The notes below the pieces were generated by a model. It was not told the DNA's origin. It ran no database searches and saw only the letters and a list, made by a program, of their open reading frames with translations. From contig JAWOJF010000167.1 of the NCBI GenBank assembly GCA_046481785.1, positions 1-16,237 on the forward strand: DNA of 16,237 nucleotides, written 5' to 3'. The position numbers and the translations under genes were made by a program. Source of the DNA: JAWOJF01 sp046481785. GTDB lineage: Bacteria > Bacteroidota > Ignavibacteria > Ignavibacteriales > Ignavibacteriaceae. Positions 6,771-14,003 of this stretch are shown one piece after another (position 1 is the stretch's first letter; each line of letters starts with the position of its first letter).

Positions 6771-7865
6771 TTAGACCTTTACTGCCCTTCCCTTATTAGC
6801 TATTGATTTATAAATTGCCTCAATAACTTTTAGGTCTTTAAGTCCTTCTTCACCGTCTGCATCTGATTTGCACCTGTCCATTATACATTTTGCCATACCA
6901 TCCATCTGCAGTGCCTGCTGATTTACCTCAGGCATAATTAAATTTCCTTCATTTGTTGAGCCTTTTATACCGCGGTAACTATAAGCCGGCCGCAGTTCAA
7001 GCCAGCCTTCTTCTGCACCTATATAAAGTCTGTTTGCAGGTGCAGCATATGAAGTAACAGAGGTTGAAGCAGCGCCCCCGGGAAATTCCATCTGCCAGTA
7101 TATTGTTTCATCAACTTCTTTAAATTTTACCGGATCGGTCTTATATTCCTGTGCCGTTACTGATATTGGTTCTTCGCCGGTAGAATAACGCGCAGCCTGT
7201 ACAGCATAAATGCCAAGGTCCATCATTGCCCCGCCGCCGGCAAGATCTTTCTTTAATCTCCACTGGTTCGGATCACCAATTTTAAATGCAAACTCAGAGT
7301 GTACCATTTTTATTTTACCATGTCCGTCATTCCTGAAATTCATTGCTGTTTTATGGAACGGATCAAAATGAAGGCGGTAGCCTACAAATAACCTTACACC
7401 GGCCTGTTTACATGCATCAATCATTTCCTCACATTCTTTTACGGATACCCCCATAGGTTTTTCACAGATAACATGTTTACCTGCTTTTGCTGCTCTTATT
7501 GTAAACTCATGATGCATAGAGTTTGGAAGCACTACATAAACAATGTCTATTGATTTGTTATCGGCTATCCTGTCAAAGTTTTCATAATTATAAATATTTT
7601 CATCCGGGATGTTATACTCCCTTTTCCATTTTACAGCTTTATCCGGTGTGCCTGTAACAATGCCGCTAAGGTGGCAGTGTTTTGTTTCCTGCAGTGCAGG
7701 GGCAAGCTGGCGTGTGGCATATCCGCCTAAGCCGACAAGCGCAATACCAAGTTTTTTATCCTGCTGAGAAAAAATTTGATTTGAAAATAATGAAACAGAA
7801 GGAAGCATTAATAAAGCAGAACCTTTTCCCACAGCAGAGATGAACTTACGGCGTGAATATTTCAT
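6771..7865 (-). CDS. Gfo/Idh/MocA-family oxidoreductase with Tat signal, glucose-fructose oxidoreductase-like
   Basis: This 364-residue NAD(P)-dependent oxidoreductase probably acts on a sugar or sugar derivative in the periplasm. The N-terminus SRRKFISAVGKGSALLMLPS is a twin-arginine signal. The Rossmann fold starts at IALVGLGGYA (41-50). EKP motif: HVICEKP with Lys136. The C-terminal domain has GGGAMMDLGIYAVQAARYST (211-230), where Asp216 and Tyr220 match the catalytic segment of Zymomonas glucose-fructose oxidoreductase, as does GEEPISV just after. That enzyme is also Tat-exported with a tightly bound NADP, so a similar cofactor arrangement is likely. The start is supported by GGGAG 5 nt upstream (TATAT spacer). 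It faces the PQQ-type dehydrogenase gene tail to tail, 88 nt apart. Family membership is firm; the substrate is not known. Confidence 0.9.
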   Translation of the reverse strand: MKYSRRKFISAVGKGSALLMLPSVSLFSNQIFSQQDKKLGIALVGLGGYATRQLAPALQETKHCHLSGIVTGTPDKAVKWKREYNIPDENIYNYENFDRIADNKSIDIVYVVLPNSMHHEFTIRAAKAGKHVICEKPMGVSVKECEEMIDACKQAGVRLFVGYRLHFDPFHKTAMNFRNDGHGKIKMVHSEFAFKIGDPNQWRLKKDLAGGGAMMDLGIYAVQAARYSTGEEPISVTAQEYKTDPVKFKEVDETIYWQMEFPGGAASTSVTSYAAPANRLYIGAEEGWLELRPAYSYRGIKGSTNEGNLIMPEVNQQALQMDGMAKCIMDRCKSDADGEEGLKDLKVIEAIYKSIANKGRAVKV

Positions 7866-7999
7866 ATATACTCCCGGGTTAAATAAATGTTTAGATGTTT
7901 GAAAGAAACAGCAGGTTTAAAATAATTTAAATAGTAGTAATAATGTGTTCTCTGCCTAACTTCTAAAGATTCTGAACAGTCTCTCCAAAGAGAATGAAT

Positions 8000-9559
8000 T
8001 CAATTCTTCAATATATACTTTGCACAGGCATCTGCGCAATTTTCCCCGTCAATAGCGGCAGAAATAATTCCTCCTGCATAACCGGCACCTTCACCGGATG
8101 GAAATAATCCTTCAATTTCAACATGCATCAGGGTTTCTTTATCCCTCGGTATTCTTATGGGTGAGCTTGTCCGGCTTTCTGCGGCTGCTATCAGCGCTTC
8201 TTCGGTGTAGTATCCTCTCATCTTTTTATTAAACAAAAGCAAAGCTTTTTTTAGCGGTTCTCTTATATACTTTGGCAGTGCTTCATGAAGGGGGGATGAG
8301 GTGAGTCCGGGTATGTAAGATGTTTTTGGTAGTGATTCGGAAATTTTATTATTAACAAAATCAGTAACACGCTGTGCCGGTGCACTTTGTGTTTTATTAG
8401 CTAACTCAAATGACAAAGTTTCAAGTTCCTGCTGAAGCTTTAGCCCGGCAAAGGGAGCCTCAATATTATATTTCTTCCACTGTCTCTCATCAACAGAAAC
8501 AACAAAACCGCTGTTAGCAAAAGGGGAATCCCGCCTTGATAATGACATCCCGTTTACTACTATCTCTCCCGGTGCAGTTGCAGAGGGTACAATTATCCCT
8601 CCGGGACACATACAGAATGAATACACTCCCCTGCCTTCTACTTCACCGGCTAATGTATAACTTGCAGCAGGAAGGTTTTCGTTTTTTTCTTTTGTATGAT
8701 ACTGAATTTCATTTATTAAATTCTGCGGATGCTCAATCCTTACACCCATTGCAAAAGGTTTTGGTTCAATCTTTATACTTTTTTTATGAAGCAGGTGATA
8801 AATATCCCTTGAAGAATGACCCGTTGCCAGTATTACTGCATCGCCGGTGTACTCTTCAGACTCATTTGCCAACACCCCTTTTATTTTATTGTCCTCAATA
8901 ATTAAATCAGTAACACGCGAATTAAAATGGATATCTCCACCGCATTCAAGTACAGTTTCCCTTATTGCTTTTACCACATCCGGAAGCCTGTTAGAGCCTA
9001 TATGGGGATGAGCATCAATAAGTATATCCTCCTGCGCACCATGCTGAACAAGAATATTCAGCATCTTCTTTATGTCTCCCCTCTTGGTAGAGCGTGTATA
9101 AAGCTTACCGTCGCTGTATGTCCCCGCCCCGCCTTCACCAAAACAATAATTTGAATCAGGATTAACTGTGTGGAATTGCTGTATTGCTTTTAAATCTCTC
9201 CTTCTTGTCTGAACATCCTTGCCCCGTTCAAGAATAACCGGTTTTATTCCAAGTTCTATGAGATGTAAAGCAGCAAACATACCTGCCGGGCCAAAGCCTA
9301 TAATAATAACTTTGTTTTTTTCTTTTACATGGGAATAAGTAATAACATTACTTTTACCGGGAGGATTTTCATTTATATAGATATCGGCAAGTACTCTGAA
9401 AACCGGGCGTGAGCTTCTGGCATCTACTGATCTTCTTGCCGGAATAACAGCATTAATTTCAGCAGGATCTTTTTTTAACTTAATTGCCGCCTGGCTATAA
9501 AGGTAATCTTTATCATTTATAAAATCAGGCGCAACAACAATTTCTATCTGTTTAATCAT
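8000..9559 (-). CDS. Predicted FAD-dependent dehydrogenase, COG2509 type
   Basis: This 519-residue flavoprotein resembles the conserved uncharacterised COG2509 family. Residues 1-80 form a small N-terminal domain with the family's IPARRSVDARSSRPVFRVLA stretch. The FAD site starts at KVIIIGFGPAGMFAALHLIE (83-102, GxGxxG) and ends in VILERG (108-113). CFGEGGAGTYSDGKLYTR (139-156) is a family hallmark. GEVEGRGVYSFCMCPGGIIV (about 308-327) and the closing motif GLFPSGEGAGYAGGIISAAI near the C-terminus complete the fold. There is no signal peptide, so it is cytosolic. The start has GAGG about 7 nt upstream. It stands alone, with 134 and 212 nt spacers, so context gives no hint of its substrate. 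No biochemical role is established for the family that I can cite with confidence. Confidence 0.88.
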   Translation of the reverse strand: MIKQIEIVVAPDFINDKDYLYSQAAIKLKKDPAEINAVIPARRSVDARSSRPVFRVLADIYINENPPGKSNVITYSHVKEKNKVIIIGFGPAGMFAALHLIELGIKPVILERGKDVQTRRRDLKAIQQFHTVNPDSNYCFGEGGAGTYSDGKLYTRSTKRGDIKKMLNILVQHGAQEDILIDAHPHIGSNRLPDVVKAIRETVLECGGDIHFNSRVTDLIIEDNKIKGVLANESEEYTGDAVILATGHSSRDIYHLLHKKSIKIEPKPFAMGVRIEHPQNLINEIQYHTKEKNENLPAASYTLAGEVEGRGVYSFCMCPGGIIVPSATAPGEIVVNGMSLSRRDSPFANSGFVVSVDERQWKKYNIEAPFAGLKLQQELETLSFELANKTQSAPAQRVTDFVNNKISESLPKTSYIPGLTSSPLHEALPKYIREPLKKALLLFNKKMRGYYTEEALIAAAESRTSSPIRIPRDKETLMHVEIEGLFPSGEGAGYAGGIISAAIDGENCADACAKYILKN

Positions 9560-9635
9560 TATACGTCCTCTGTTATGAGGAAAATAGATTTATGAATTAC
9601 GAATTAGGAACAAGGAATTAGGATTTACGATTTGG

Positions 9636-9773
9636 GATTTACGATTTTTCTTATTCCTATTCTTTATTGTATCCGTACTCTTAATCTTAGCCATGTAAAT
9701 TCTTTTAACTTGAGAAACCCTTGAAAGATTCCCTTACATAAAATCGAAAATCAAAATTCAAAAATCGTAAATC
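9636..9773. repeat. Inverted GATTTACGATTTTT pair flanking a spacer
   Basis: GATTTACGATTTTT (9636-9649) is exactly inverted at 9760-9773. A third, shorter copy, GGATTTACGATTTGGG, lies at 9621-9636, and the related GAATTACGAATTAGG precedes it at about 9594-9608. The right arm runs into the stop codon of the SDR gene (9774-9772), so the repeat supplies part of that stop. Simple-sequence repeats of this ATTACGAATTA type are, from memory, common in spacers of related genomes; the inverted arrangement could also act as a stem after the SDR gene. Confidence 0.6.
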
Positions 9774-10563
9774 AATAAAGTCCTTTTATAAAACCGCCGT
9801 CAATCTGTATAGTATTTCCGGTAATATAACTTGCTGAAGCTGACGCCAGGAATACTACCCCGGCGGCAATTTCCTCCGGTTTGGCAAGCCTGTTAATAGG
9901 TATCTGCTTAGCCATATCAGCAAGAATTTCCTCATGAGACTGCCCGGTTTGTTTTGCTTTATGAACCGCAATATCATATAACCTGTTTGTTAAGGTATAA
10001 CCGGGAGCAACACTATTTACAGTAATATTAAATTTAGCTACTTCATTGCTTAGAGATTTTGAAAAACCTACAACACCACTTCTTAAAGAATTAGAAAGCA
10101 TAAGATTTTCTATCGGCTGTTTTACAGAAATGGAAGTAATATTAATTACTCTACCCCACTCATGGTAAATCATATCAGGAACAGTGAGATTACAGAAGCG
10201 CACTACACTTAAAAGTACCTGCTCAAAAGCGTTCTGCCAGTTCTCATCCTCAAGCTCCCTGAATAAACCTGCTGCAGGGCCGCCGCAGTTATTAACAAGA
10301 ATGTCTATTGAACCATACTGTTTTTTAACTTCATCAACAGTATTTTCAATATCCTTAAGTTTGTTTAAATCACAGATGCACCAGAAAGGATCGATTCCGT
10401 ATTTACGCCTTATATCGGTAGCAGTATTTAACAGATCATCTTTTGTCCTTGCACATATTGCAATCTGGCAACCTTCGGCAGCAAATGCTTCAGCAACCGC
10501 TTTTCCAATCCCCTTGCTGGATGCTGTAATAAGAACTGTCTTCCCTTTTATTCCTAAATCCAT
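9772..10563 (-). CDS. Atypical short-chain dehydrogenase/reductase family protein lacking the Tyr-Lys pair
   Basis: This 263-residue, single-domain cytosolic protein has the SDR Rossmann fold. The cofactor motif is TASSKGIG (13-20, in place of TGxxxGIG), with NNCGG at 91-95 in place of NNAG. Ser144 of INITS (140-144) is at the catalytic Ser position. The Tyr expected 13 residues later is Ser157 and the Lys four residues on is Arg161 (LSNSLRSGVVGFSKSL, 156-171). VAPGYT (185-190) and the C-terminal SASYITGNTIQIDGG are normal for FabG-like SDRs. This combination matches the BKR-like SDR subgroup known to lack a proper catalytic tetrad. It is therefore not safe to call it a 3-oxoacyl-ACP reductase. 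It ends 137 nt before lpxA in the transcription order, so co-transcription with lpxA is possible. Fold certain, activity unknown. Confidence 0.9.
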   Translation of the reverse strand: MDLGIKGKTVLITASSKGIGKAVAEAFAAEGCQIAICARTKDDLLNTATDIRRKYGIDPFWCICDLNKLKDIENTVDEVKKQYGSIDILVNNCGGPAAGLFRELEDENWQNAFEQVLLSVVRFCNLTVPDMIYHEWGRVINITSISVKQPIENLMLSNSLRSGVVGFSKSLSNEVAKFNITVNSVAPGYTLTNRLYDIAVHKAKQTGQSHEEILADMAKQIPINRLAKPEEIAAGVVFLASASASYITGNTIQIDGGFIKGLY

Positions 10564-10700
10564 GAAATAATTTCCTTATAATATTTTACTTTCTGGGATA
10601 GTCATCTTTAGATTTTTATTGAAACTCATATGGTAATAAGTTTAGATAATATATAGAAATAAAAAAATAAATTGAAAAATCAATTATTGAAGAACAAGTC

Positions 10701-11474
10701 TTACCTGGAAATTCCCCGGCTGCTGGATTCAATAAAAGAAATGATATACGGTATTTCAGGCTCCTGTTTAAAATCTTTTTTTAATTTTTCAATTGATTGT
10801 GTGACATTAAGGCCAGAGCTGTAAATTATATGATATACTTTTTTAAGCAGTTCTATTTTGTCGCTGGAAAAATCTCTTCTCTTCAGCCCGGTTATATTCA
10901 ATCCTTTATAATGCAGGGGATCACCGGAAAATAAAGTGAATGGAGGAACATCCTTTACAAGCATGGAGTGTGCGCCAATCATGCAGTGCCTGCCTACTTT
11001 TACAAACTGGTGAACTCCCACCAGTCCGCCTAAGATAGTATATTCCTCAAGTGTAACATGCCCGCCCAGTGCAACAGAATTAGCCAGTATGCAGTTGTCA
11101 CCAATTATACAGTCATGTGCCACATGAGAATAAGCCATCAAGAGGCAGTTATTTCCCACAATTGTACTGCCCGAATAACTGGTGCCCCTGTTTACGGTTA
11201 CACATTCCCTTATCCTGTTATTATTACCAATTACAGCTTCAGTAATCTCTCCGCCGAATTTTAAATCCTGCGGAATTGCCGAAATAACTGACCCGGGAAA
11301 CAACAGGTTATTTTCACCTATCCTTGCACCGTTATAAACCGTAACATTATTCAATAACTTTGTACCGCTGCCAATAATTACATCATCCTCAATAAAACAA
11401 AAGGGACCAATTTCAGCATCAGCGGATATTTGAGCCTTACTGCTTACAACTGATGAAGGATGAATTTTGGGCAT
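10701..11474 (-). CDS. lpxA: UDP-N-acetylglucosamine acyltransferase LpxA
   Basis: LpxA transfers an R-3-hydroxyacyl chain from acyl carrier protein to O-3 of UDP-GlcNAc, the first step of lipid A synthesis, in the cytosol. The 257 residues match the usual length of about 255-265. Hexapeptide repeats of the left-handed beta-helix fill residues 1-175 (IHPSSVV, AEIGPF, VIIGSGT, ARIGENN and so on). AYSHVAHDC (114-122) contains His117 and His120, the latter being the catalytic His; GGHV (His139) and GVHQFVKVGRHCMIG (His155) are the other conserved positions. A helical tail follows DVPPFTLFSGDP. The start ATG has no clear Shine-Dalgarno (upstream GATGCT), which is common in Bacteroidota-like genomes. 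It stands apart from the usual lpxD/lpxC/fabZ cluster, at least within this window; the SDR gene lies downstream. Confidence 0.96.
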   Translation of the reverse strand: MPKIHPSSVVSSKAQISADAEIGPFCFIEDDVIIGSGTKLLNNVTVYNGARIGENNLLFPGSVISAIPQDLKFGGEITEAVIGNNNRIRECVTVNRGTSYSGSTIVGNNCLLMAYSHVAHDCIIGDNCILANSVALGGHVTLEEYTILGGLVGVHQFVKVGRHCMIGAHSMLVKDVPPFTLFSGDPLHYKGLNITGLKRRDFSSDKIELLKKVYHIIYSSGLNVTQSIEKLKKDFKQEPEIPYIISFIESSSRGISR

Positions 11475-11577
11475 AGCATCAACTATTCTAAATAATAAAA
11501 TATTACCGGCGTTAATTTAGATAAATTGTGCAGAAGATTAAAATATACGGAGGGAAAAATCTTTTATAGCTTTTACT

Positions 11578-11612
11578 AAAGATGACATCTTTTTAAAAAA
11601 GATGTCATCTTT
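11578..11612. repeat. 35-bp near-perfect inverted repeat AAAGATGACATC...GATGTCATCTTT
   Basis: The arms are 11578-11594 and 11596-11612, each 17 bases, exact inverses around one base. Each arm itself contains an imperfect palindrome, AAAGATGACATCTTT. A variant, AAAAGATGACGTCTTA, recurs at 11755-11770 at the other end of the palindrome cluster. This looks like the outer boundary of an inserted element, or a symmetric protein-binding site. Confidence 0.7.
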
Positions 11613-11668
11613 ATTGAACTATAAATAAAGGTGTATTATCAGCCTGGGGATATGAGATAAGATTATCG

Positions 11669-11708
11669 GGCTTTAGCCCTGAATTAGCTTCAGTTCAGGG
11701 CTAAAGCC
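11669..11708. repeat. 15-bp perfect hairpin GGCTTTAGCCCTGAA/TTCAGGGCTAAAGCC
   Basis: The arms are 11669-11683 and 11694-11708 around the 10-base loop TTAGCTTCAG. The arm start GGGCTTTAGCCC is itself palindromic, so alternative folds exist. No T-tract follows either side, which argues against a simple intrinsic terminator. It resembles REP-like elements. Confidence 0.75.
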
Positions 11709-11728
11709 AGTTATGGCTCATTAGGCTC

Positions 11729-11748
11729 CCCCATGTTAAAACATGGGG
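11729..11748. repeat. 9-bp hairpin CCCCATGTT/AACATGGGG
   Basis: The arms are 11729-11737 and 11740-11748 with an AA apex. It follows the 15-bp hairpin by 20 bases and lies 36 bases beyond the ackA stop. On the minus strand it could stall transcription leaving ackA, but no U-run follows. It is probably one module of the same palindromic element. Confidence 0.65.
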
Positions 11749-11784
11749 TTAATCAAAAGATGACGTCTTATCCAAATTATATTG

Positions 11785-12987
11785 TTATCCTTTATTCATC
11801 TTTTCTACAATTGCGCTTGTATCCATTGCAATTACAAGCTCTTCATTAGTAGGAATGCGCAGGACCTTAACCTTTGATGATTTTTTAGAAATTATAACAT
11901 CTTTATTTTTATTTTTGGCATCATCAATTTCAATACCCATATATTCAAGATCTTTACAAACTTCTTCTCTAACCTCAGAAGAATTCTCTCCAATTCCTCC
12001 TGTAAATACAAAAGCATCAATTCCGCCCATTGCAGCAGCATAAGCACCAAGGTATTTTTTTATTCTGTAACAGAAAGTTTCAAAAGCATACCTTGATCTT
12101 TTATGGTCATCTTTCATAGCCGTAATTATCTCACGCATATCACTGCTTTCACCGCTAATGCCAATCAAACCGCTGTGCTTATTTAACAATGTACCTGCTT
12201 CACTAAGTGAAAGGCCTTCCTTGCCCATAATGTAAAGTATTAAAGATGGATCAAGATCGCCGCTTCTTGTCCCCATTATTAAACCTTCCAAAGGAGTAAA
12301 ACCCATGGTAGTATCAACTGAACGGCCTTTATCAACTGCCGCCATACTGCAGCCGTTTCCAAGATGCGCTGTAACTAACTTAAGCTGGTTAACAGGTTTG
12401 CCAAGAATTTCAGCAGCCTGGTTTGATACAAAAAGATGCGAGGTTCCGTGAAAACCATATTTTCTTATCTTATGTTTCTTATACAGCTCATAAGGAATTC
12501 CATATAGAAACGCTTTTGGAGGCATATTAAGATGAAAAGCTGTATCAAAAACAGAAACCTGTGGTGTGCCCGGTAATATTCTTTTACAGGCCTGTATACC
12601 TTTTATGTTTGGCGGATTATGCAGGGGCGCAAGTTCAATATTATCCTGCAGTACATTAACAATTTCATCTGTAATTAATATAGAGCCTGAGAATGCTTCA
12701 CCTCCATGCACAACACGGTGTCCAACAGCTTCTATATCTTTTTTATCTTCAATTACACCATGATTACGGCTTAACATTACGCCTAAAACATATTCAATGG
12801 CTATGGTATGATCCAATATTTCACCGGCAATTTTTATTTCATCACCATCATATCTACGGTGAGTTAGAACGGCTCCGCTCATACCTATACGCTCAACCTG
12901 ACCCTTTGCAAGCGCCTTTTTTTCGTCAGTATCAATGAATTGGTATTTTATTGAGGAGCTTCCGCAATTTAGAACAAGTACTTTCAT
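11785..12987 (-). CDS. ackA: Acetate kinase
   Basis: Acetate kinase interconverts acetate plus ATP with acetyl phosphate plus ADP in the cytosol; in fermenting cells it runs towards ATP. The 400 residues match the family length. ASKHA-fold motifs are all present: VLNCGSSSIKYQ with Asn7, VGHRVVHGGEAF with Arg91, SVFDTAFH with Asp148, YGFHGTSH with His180, AHLGNGCSMAAV (207-218), MGFTPLEGLIMGTRSGDLDP with Arg241, FTGGIGENS, and the C-terminal TNEELVIAMDT Glu. Every catalytic and phosphate-binding residue I can check is intact. No phosphotransacetylase gene is adjacent. The start has only a distant AGGGG (13 nt away). It follows the hydroxyacyl-CoA dehydrogenase gene by 72 AT-rich nt, so it may be read from the same transcript or from a promoter in that gap. 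Confidence 0.97.
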   Translation of the reverse strand: MKVLVLNCGSSSIKYQFIDTDEKKALAKGQVERIGMSGAVLTHRRYDGDEIKIAGEILDHTIAIEYVLGVMLSRNHGVIEDKKDIEAVGHRVVHGGEAFSGSILITDEIVNVLQDNIELAPLHNPPNIKGIQACKRILPGTPQVSVFDTAFHLNMPPKAFLYGIPYELYKKHKIRKYGFHGTSHLFVSNQAAEILGKPVNQLKLVTAHLGNGCSMAAVDKGRSVDTTMGFTPLEGLIMGTRSGDLDPSLILYIMGKEGLSLSEAGTLLNKHSGLIGISGESSDMREIITAMKDDHKRSRYAFETFCYRIKKYLGAYAAAMGGIDAFVFTGGIGENSSEVREEVCKDLEYMGIEIDDAKNKNKDVIISKKSSKVKVLRIPTNEELVIAMDTSAIVEKMNKG

Positions 12988-13059
12988 ATTTGTATATATT
13001 CCCCTGTTATCAATTTATTCACAATATTTATTTTTTAATTCTTAGTTATTAATTTTTAA

Positions 13060-13995
13060 TTAATAGATTATTCTTCCGTTTTCATCATATTTATAAAAAC
13101 CTTCGCCGGTTTTTTTACCAAGCTTTCTTTCACGTACTAATTTTCTTAATACAGGACATGCCCTGTAACGCGGTTCACCAAGTGTTTTCCACAATGTTTC
13201 CATCCATGCAAGTACTTCGTCAAGCCCCATCATATCAGCCATCTCAAGCGGTCCGTTTGGAAAATTGTAGCCTAATTTCATAGCTGTATCTATATCCCTT
13301 GCTGTAGCTACTCCCTCCATAAGGATGTACATTGCTTCATTTAACAAAGGTACAATAGCCCGTGTTGTTACAAAACCAGGATACTCATAAACTTCTACCG
13401 GTGTTTTACCTATTCGTGCGGCAAAGTCTTTTATTTTCTCTACGGTTTCATTGGAAGTATACAAACACTTCACAAGTTCAACAAGCGGAACTTTAGGAAC
13501 CGGGTTAAGAAAATGCATACCAATAACTTTATCCGGACGGCCGGTGGACTCGGCAAGTTTTGTAAGGCTTAATGTAGATGTGTTAGAAACTATAATTGTG
13601 TTTTTTCTTGCACGGGCATCAATTTCTTTCATAATATATTTTTTAAGCTCAAGATCTTCATCAACAGCTTCAATAATCAAATCAGTTTGATTTATTTTAT
13701 CAAAAGTTATTTCCCATTGAATCCTGCTGAGAACCGATTTTTTTTCAGATTCTGTCATCGCCCATCTTTTGATCTCCCTGTCAATGGATTCAGATAACCT
13801 GAATTTAGCCTTCTCAAGATGAGGCTGGTCTTTTTCAATAATCATAGCATCAATACCTGATGAGGAAATGGTTTGAGCAATCCCCTGCCCCATAACCCCC
13901 GCACCAATAATGGCTACTTTATTTATCAGGTCCTTTTCCTTGGGAGTTTTCGTCCCGCTTAAAAGGTCTTCAAGTCTAAGTGTCTCTTCCGGCAT
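13060..13995 (-). CDS. 3-hydroxyacyl-CoA (3-hydroxybutyryl-CoA) dehydrogenase
   Basis: This 311-residue NAD-dependent enzyme interconverts 3-hydroxyacyl-CoA and 3-oxoacyl-CoA, as in beta-oxidation or butyryl-CoA formation. The Rossmann motif is VAIIGAGVMGQGIAQ (27-41). SNTSTLSLT (137-145) carries the substrate-binding Ser, and GMHFLNPVP (159-167) has catalytic His161 and Asn164, with Glu173 as its partner in PLVELVK. The C-terminal dimerisation domain has the hallmark GYNFPNGPLEMADMMGLDE (242-260) and ends KKTGEGFYKY. Odd points are a 25-residue N-terminal extension before the Rossmann fold, and GFVTTR (207-212) where most family members have GFxxNR, so the conserved Asn is Thr211. AGGGG 5-6 nt upstream fixes the start; it overlaps the region just after the stop of the lipoprotein gene, 8 nt away. 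Clustered with an ABC exporter module and ackA. Confidence 0.93.
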   Translation of the reverse strand: MPEETLRLEDLLSGTKTPKEKDLINKVAIIGAGVMGQGIAQTISSSGIDAMIIEKDQPHLEKAKFRLSESIDREIKRWAMTESEKKSVLSRIQWEITFDKINQTDLIIEAVDEDLELKKYIMKEIDARARKNTIIVSNTSTLSLTKLAESTGRPDKVIGMHFLNPVPKVPLVELVKCLYTSNETVEKIKDFAARIGKTPVEVYEYPGFVTTRAIVPLLNEAMYILMEGVATARDIDTAMKLGYNFPNGPLEMADMMGLDEVLAWMETLWKTLGEPRYRACPVLRKLVRERKLGKKTGEGFYKYDENGRIIY

Positions 13996-14003
13996 ACTAT
14001 CCC

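Larger units (their letters stand above)
11475..11784. other. 310-nt spacer between ackA and lpxA, dominated by palindromes
   Basis: No coding region is seen. The part next to lpxA (11475-11577) is plain AT-rich DNA that must hold the lpxA promoter, though no motif stands out. From 11578 on it consists of three strong hairpins and a terminal repeat, described separately. Confidence 0.65.

Noticed and set aside
10184..10570. 128-codon plus-strand open frame
   Set aside because: Antisense shadow of the SDR gene with Ser/Leu-rich translation and no domain.
11578..11748. Intrinsic terminators for ackA or lpxA
   Set aside because: The stems are strong but none is followed by a U-tract on the relevant strand, and the modules repeat one another, which fits a repeat element better.
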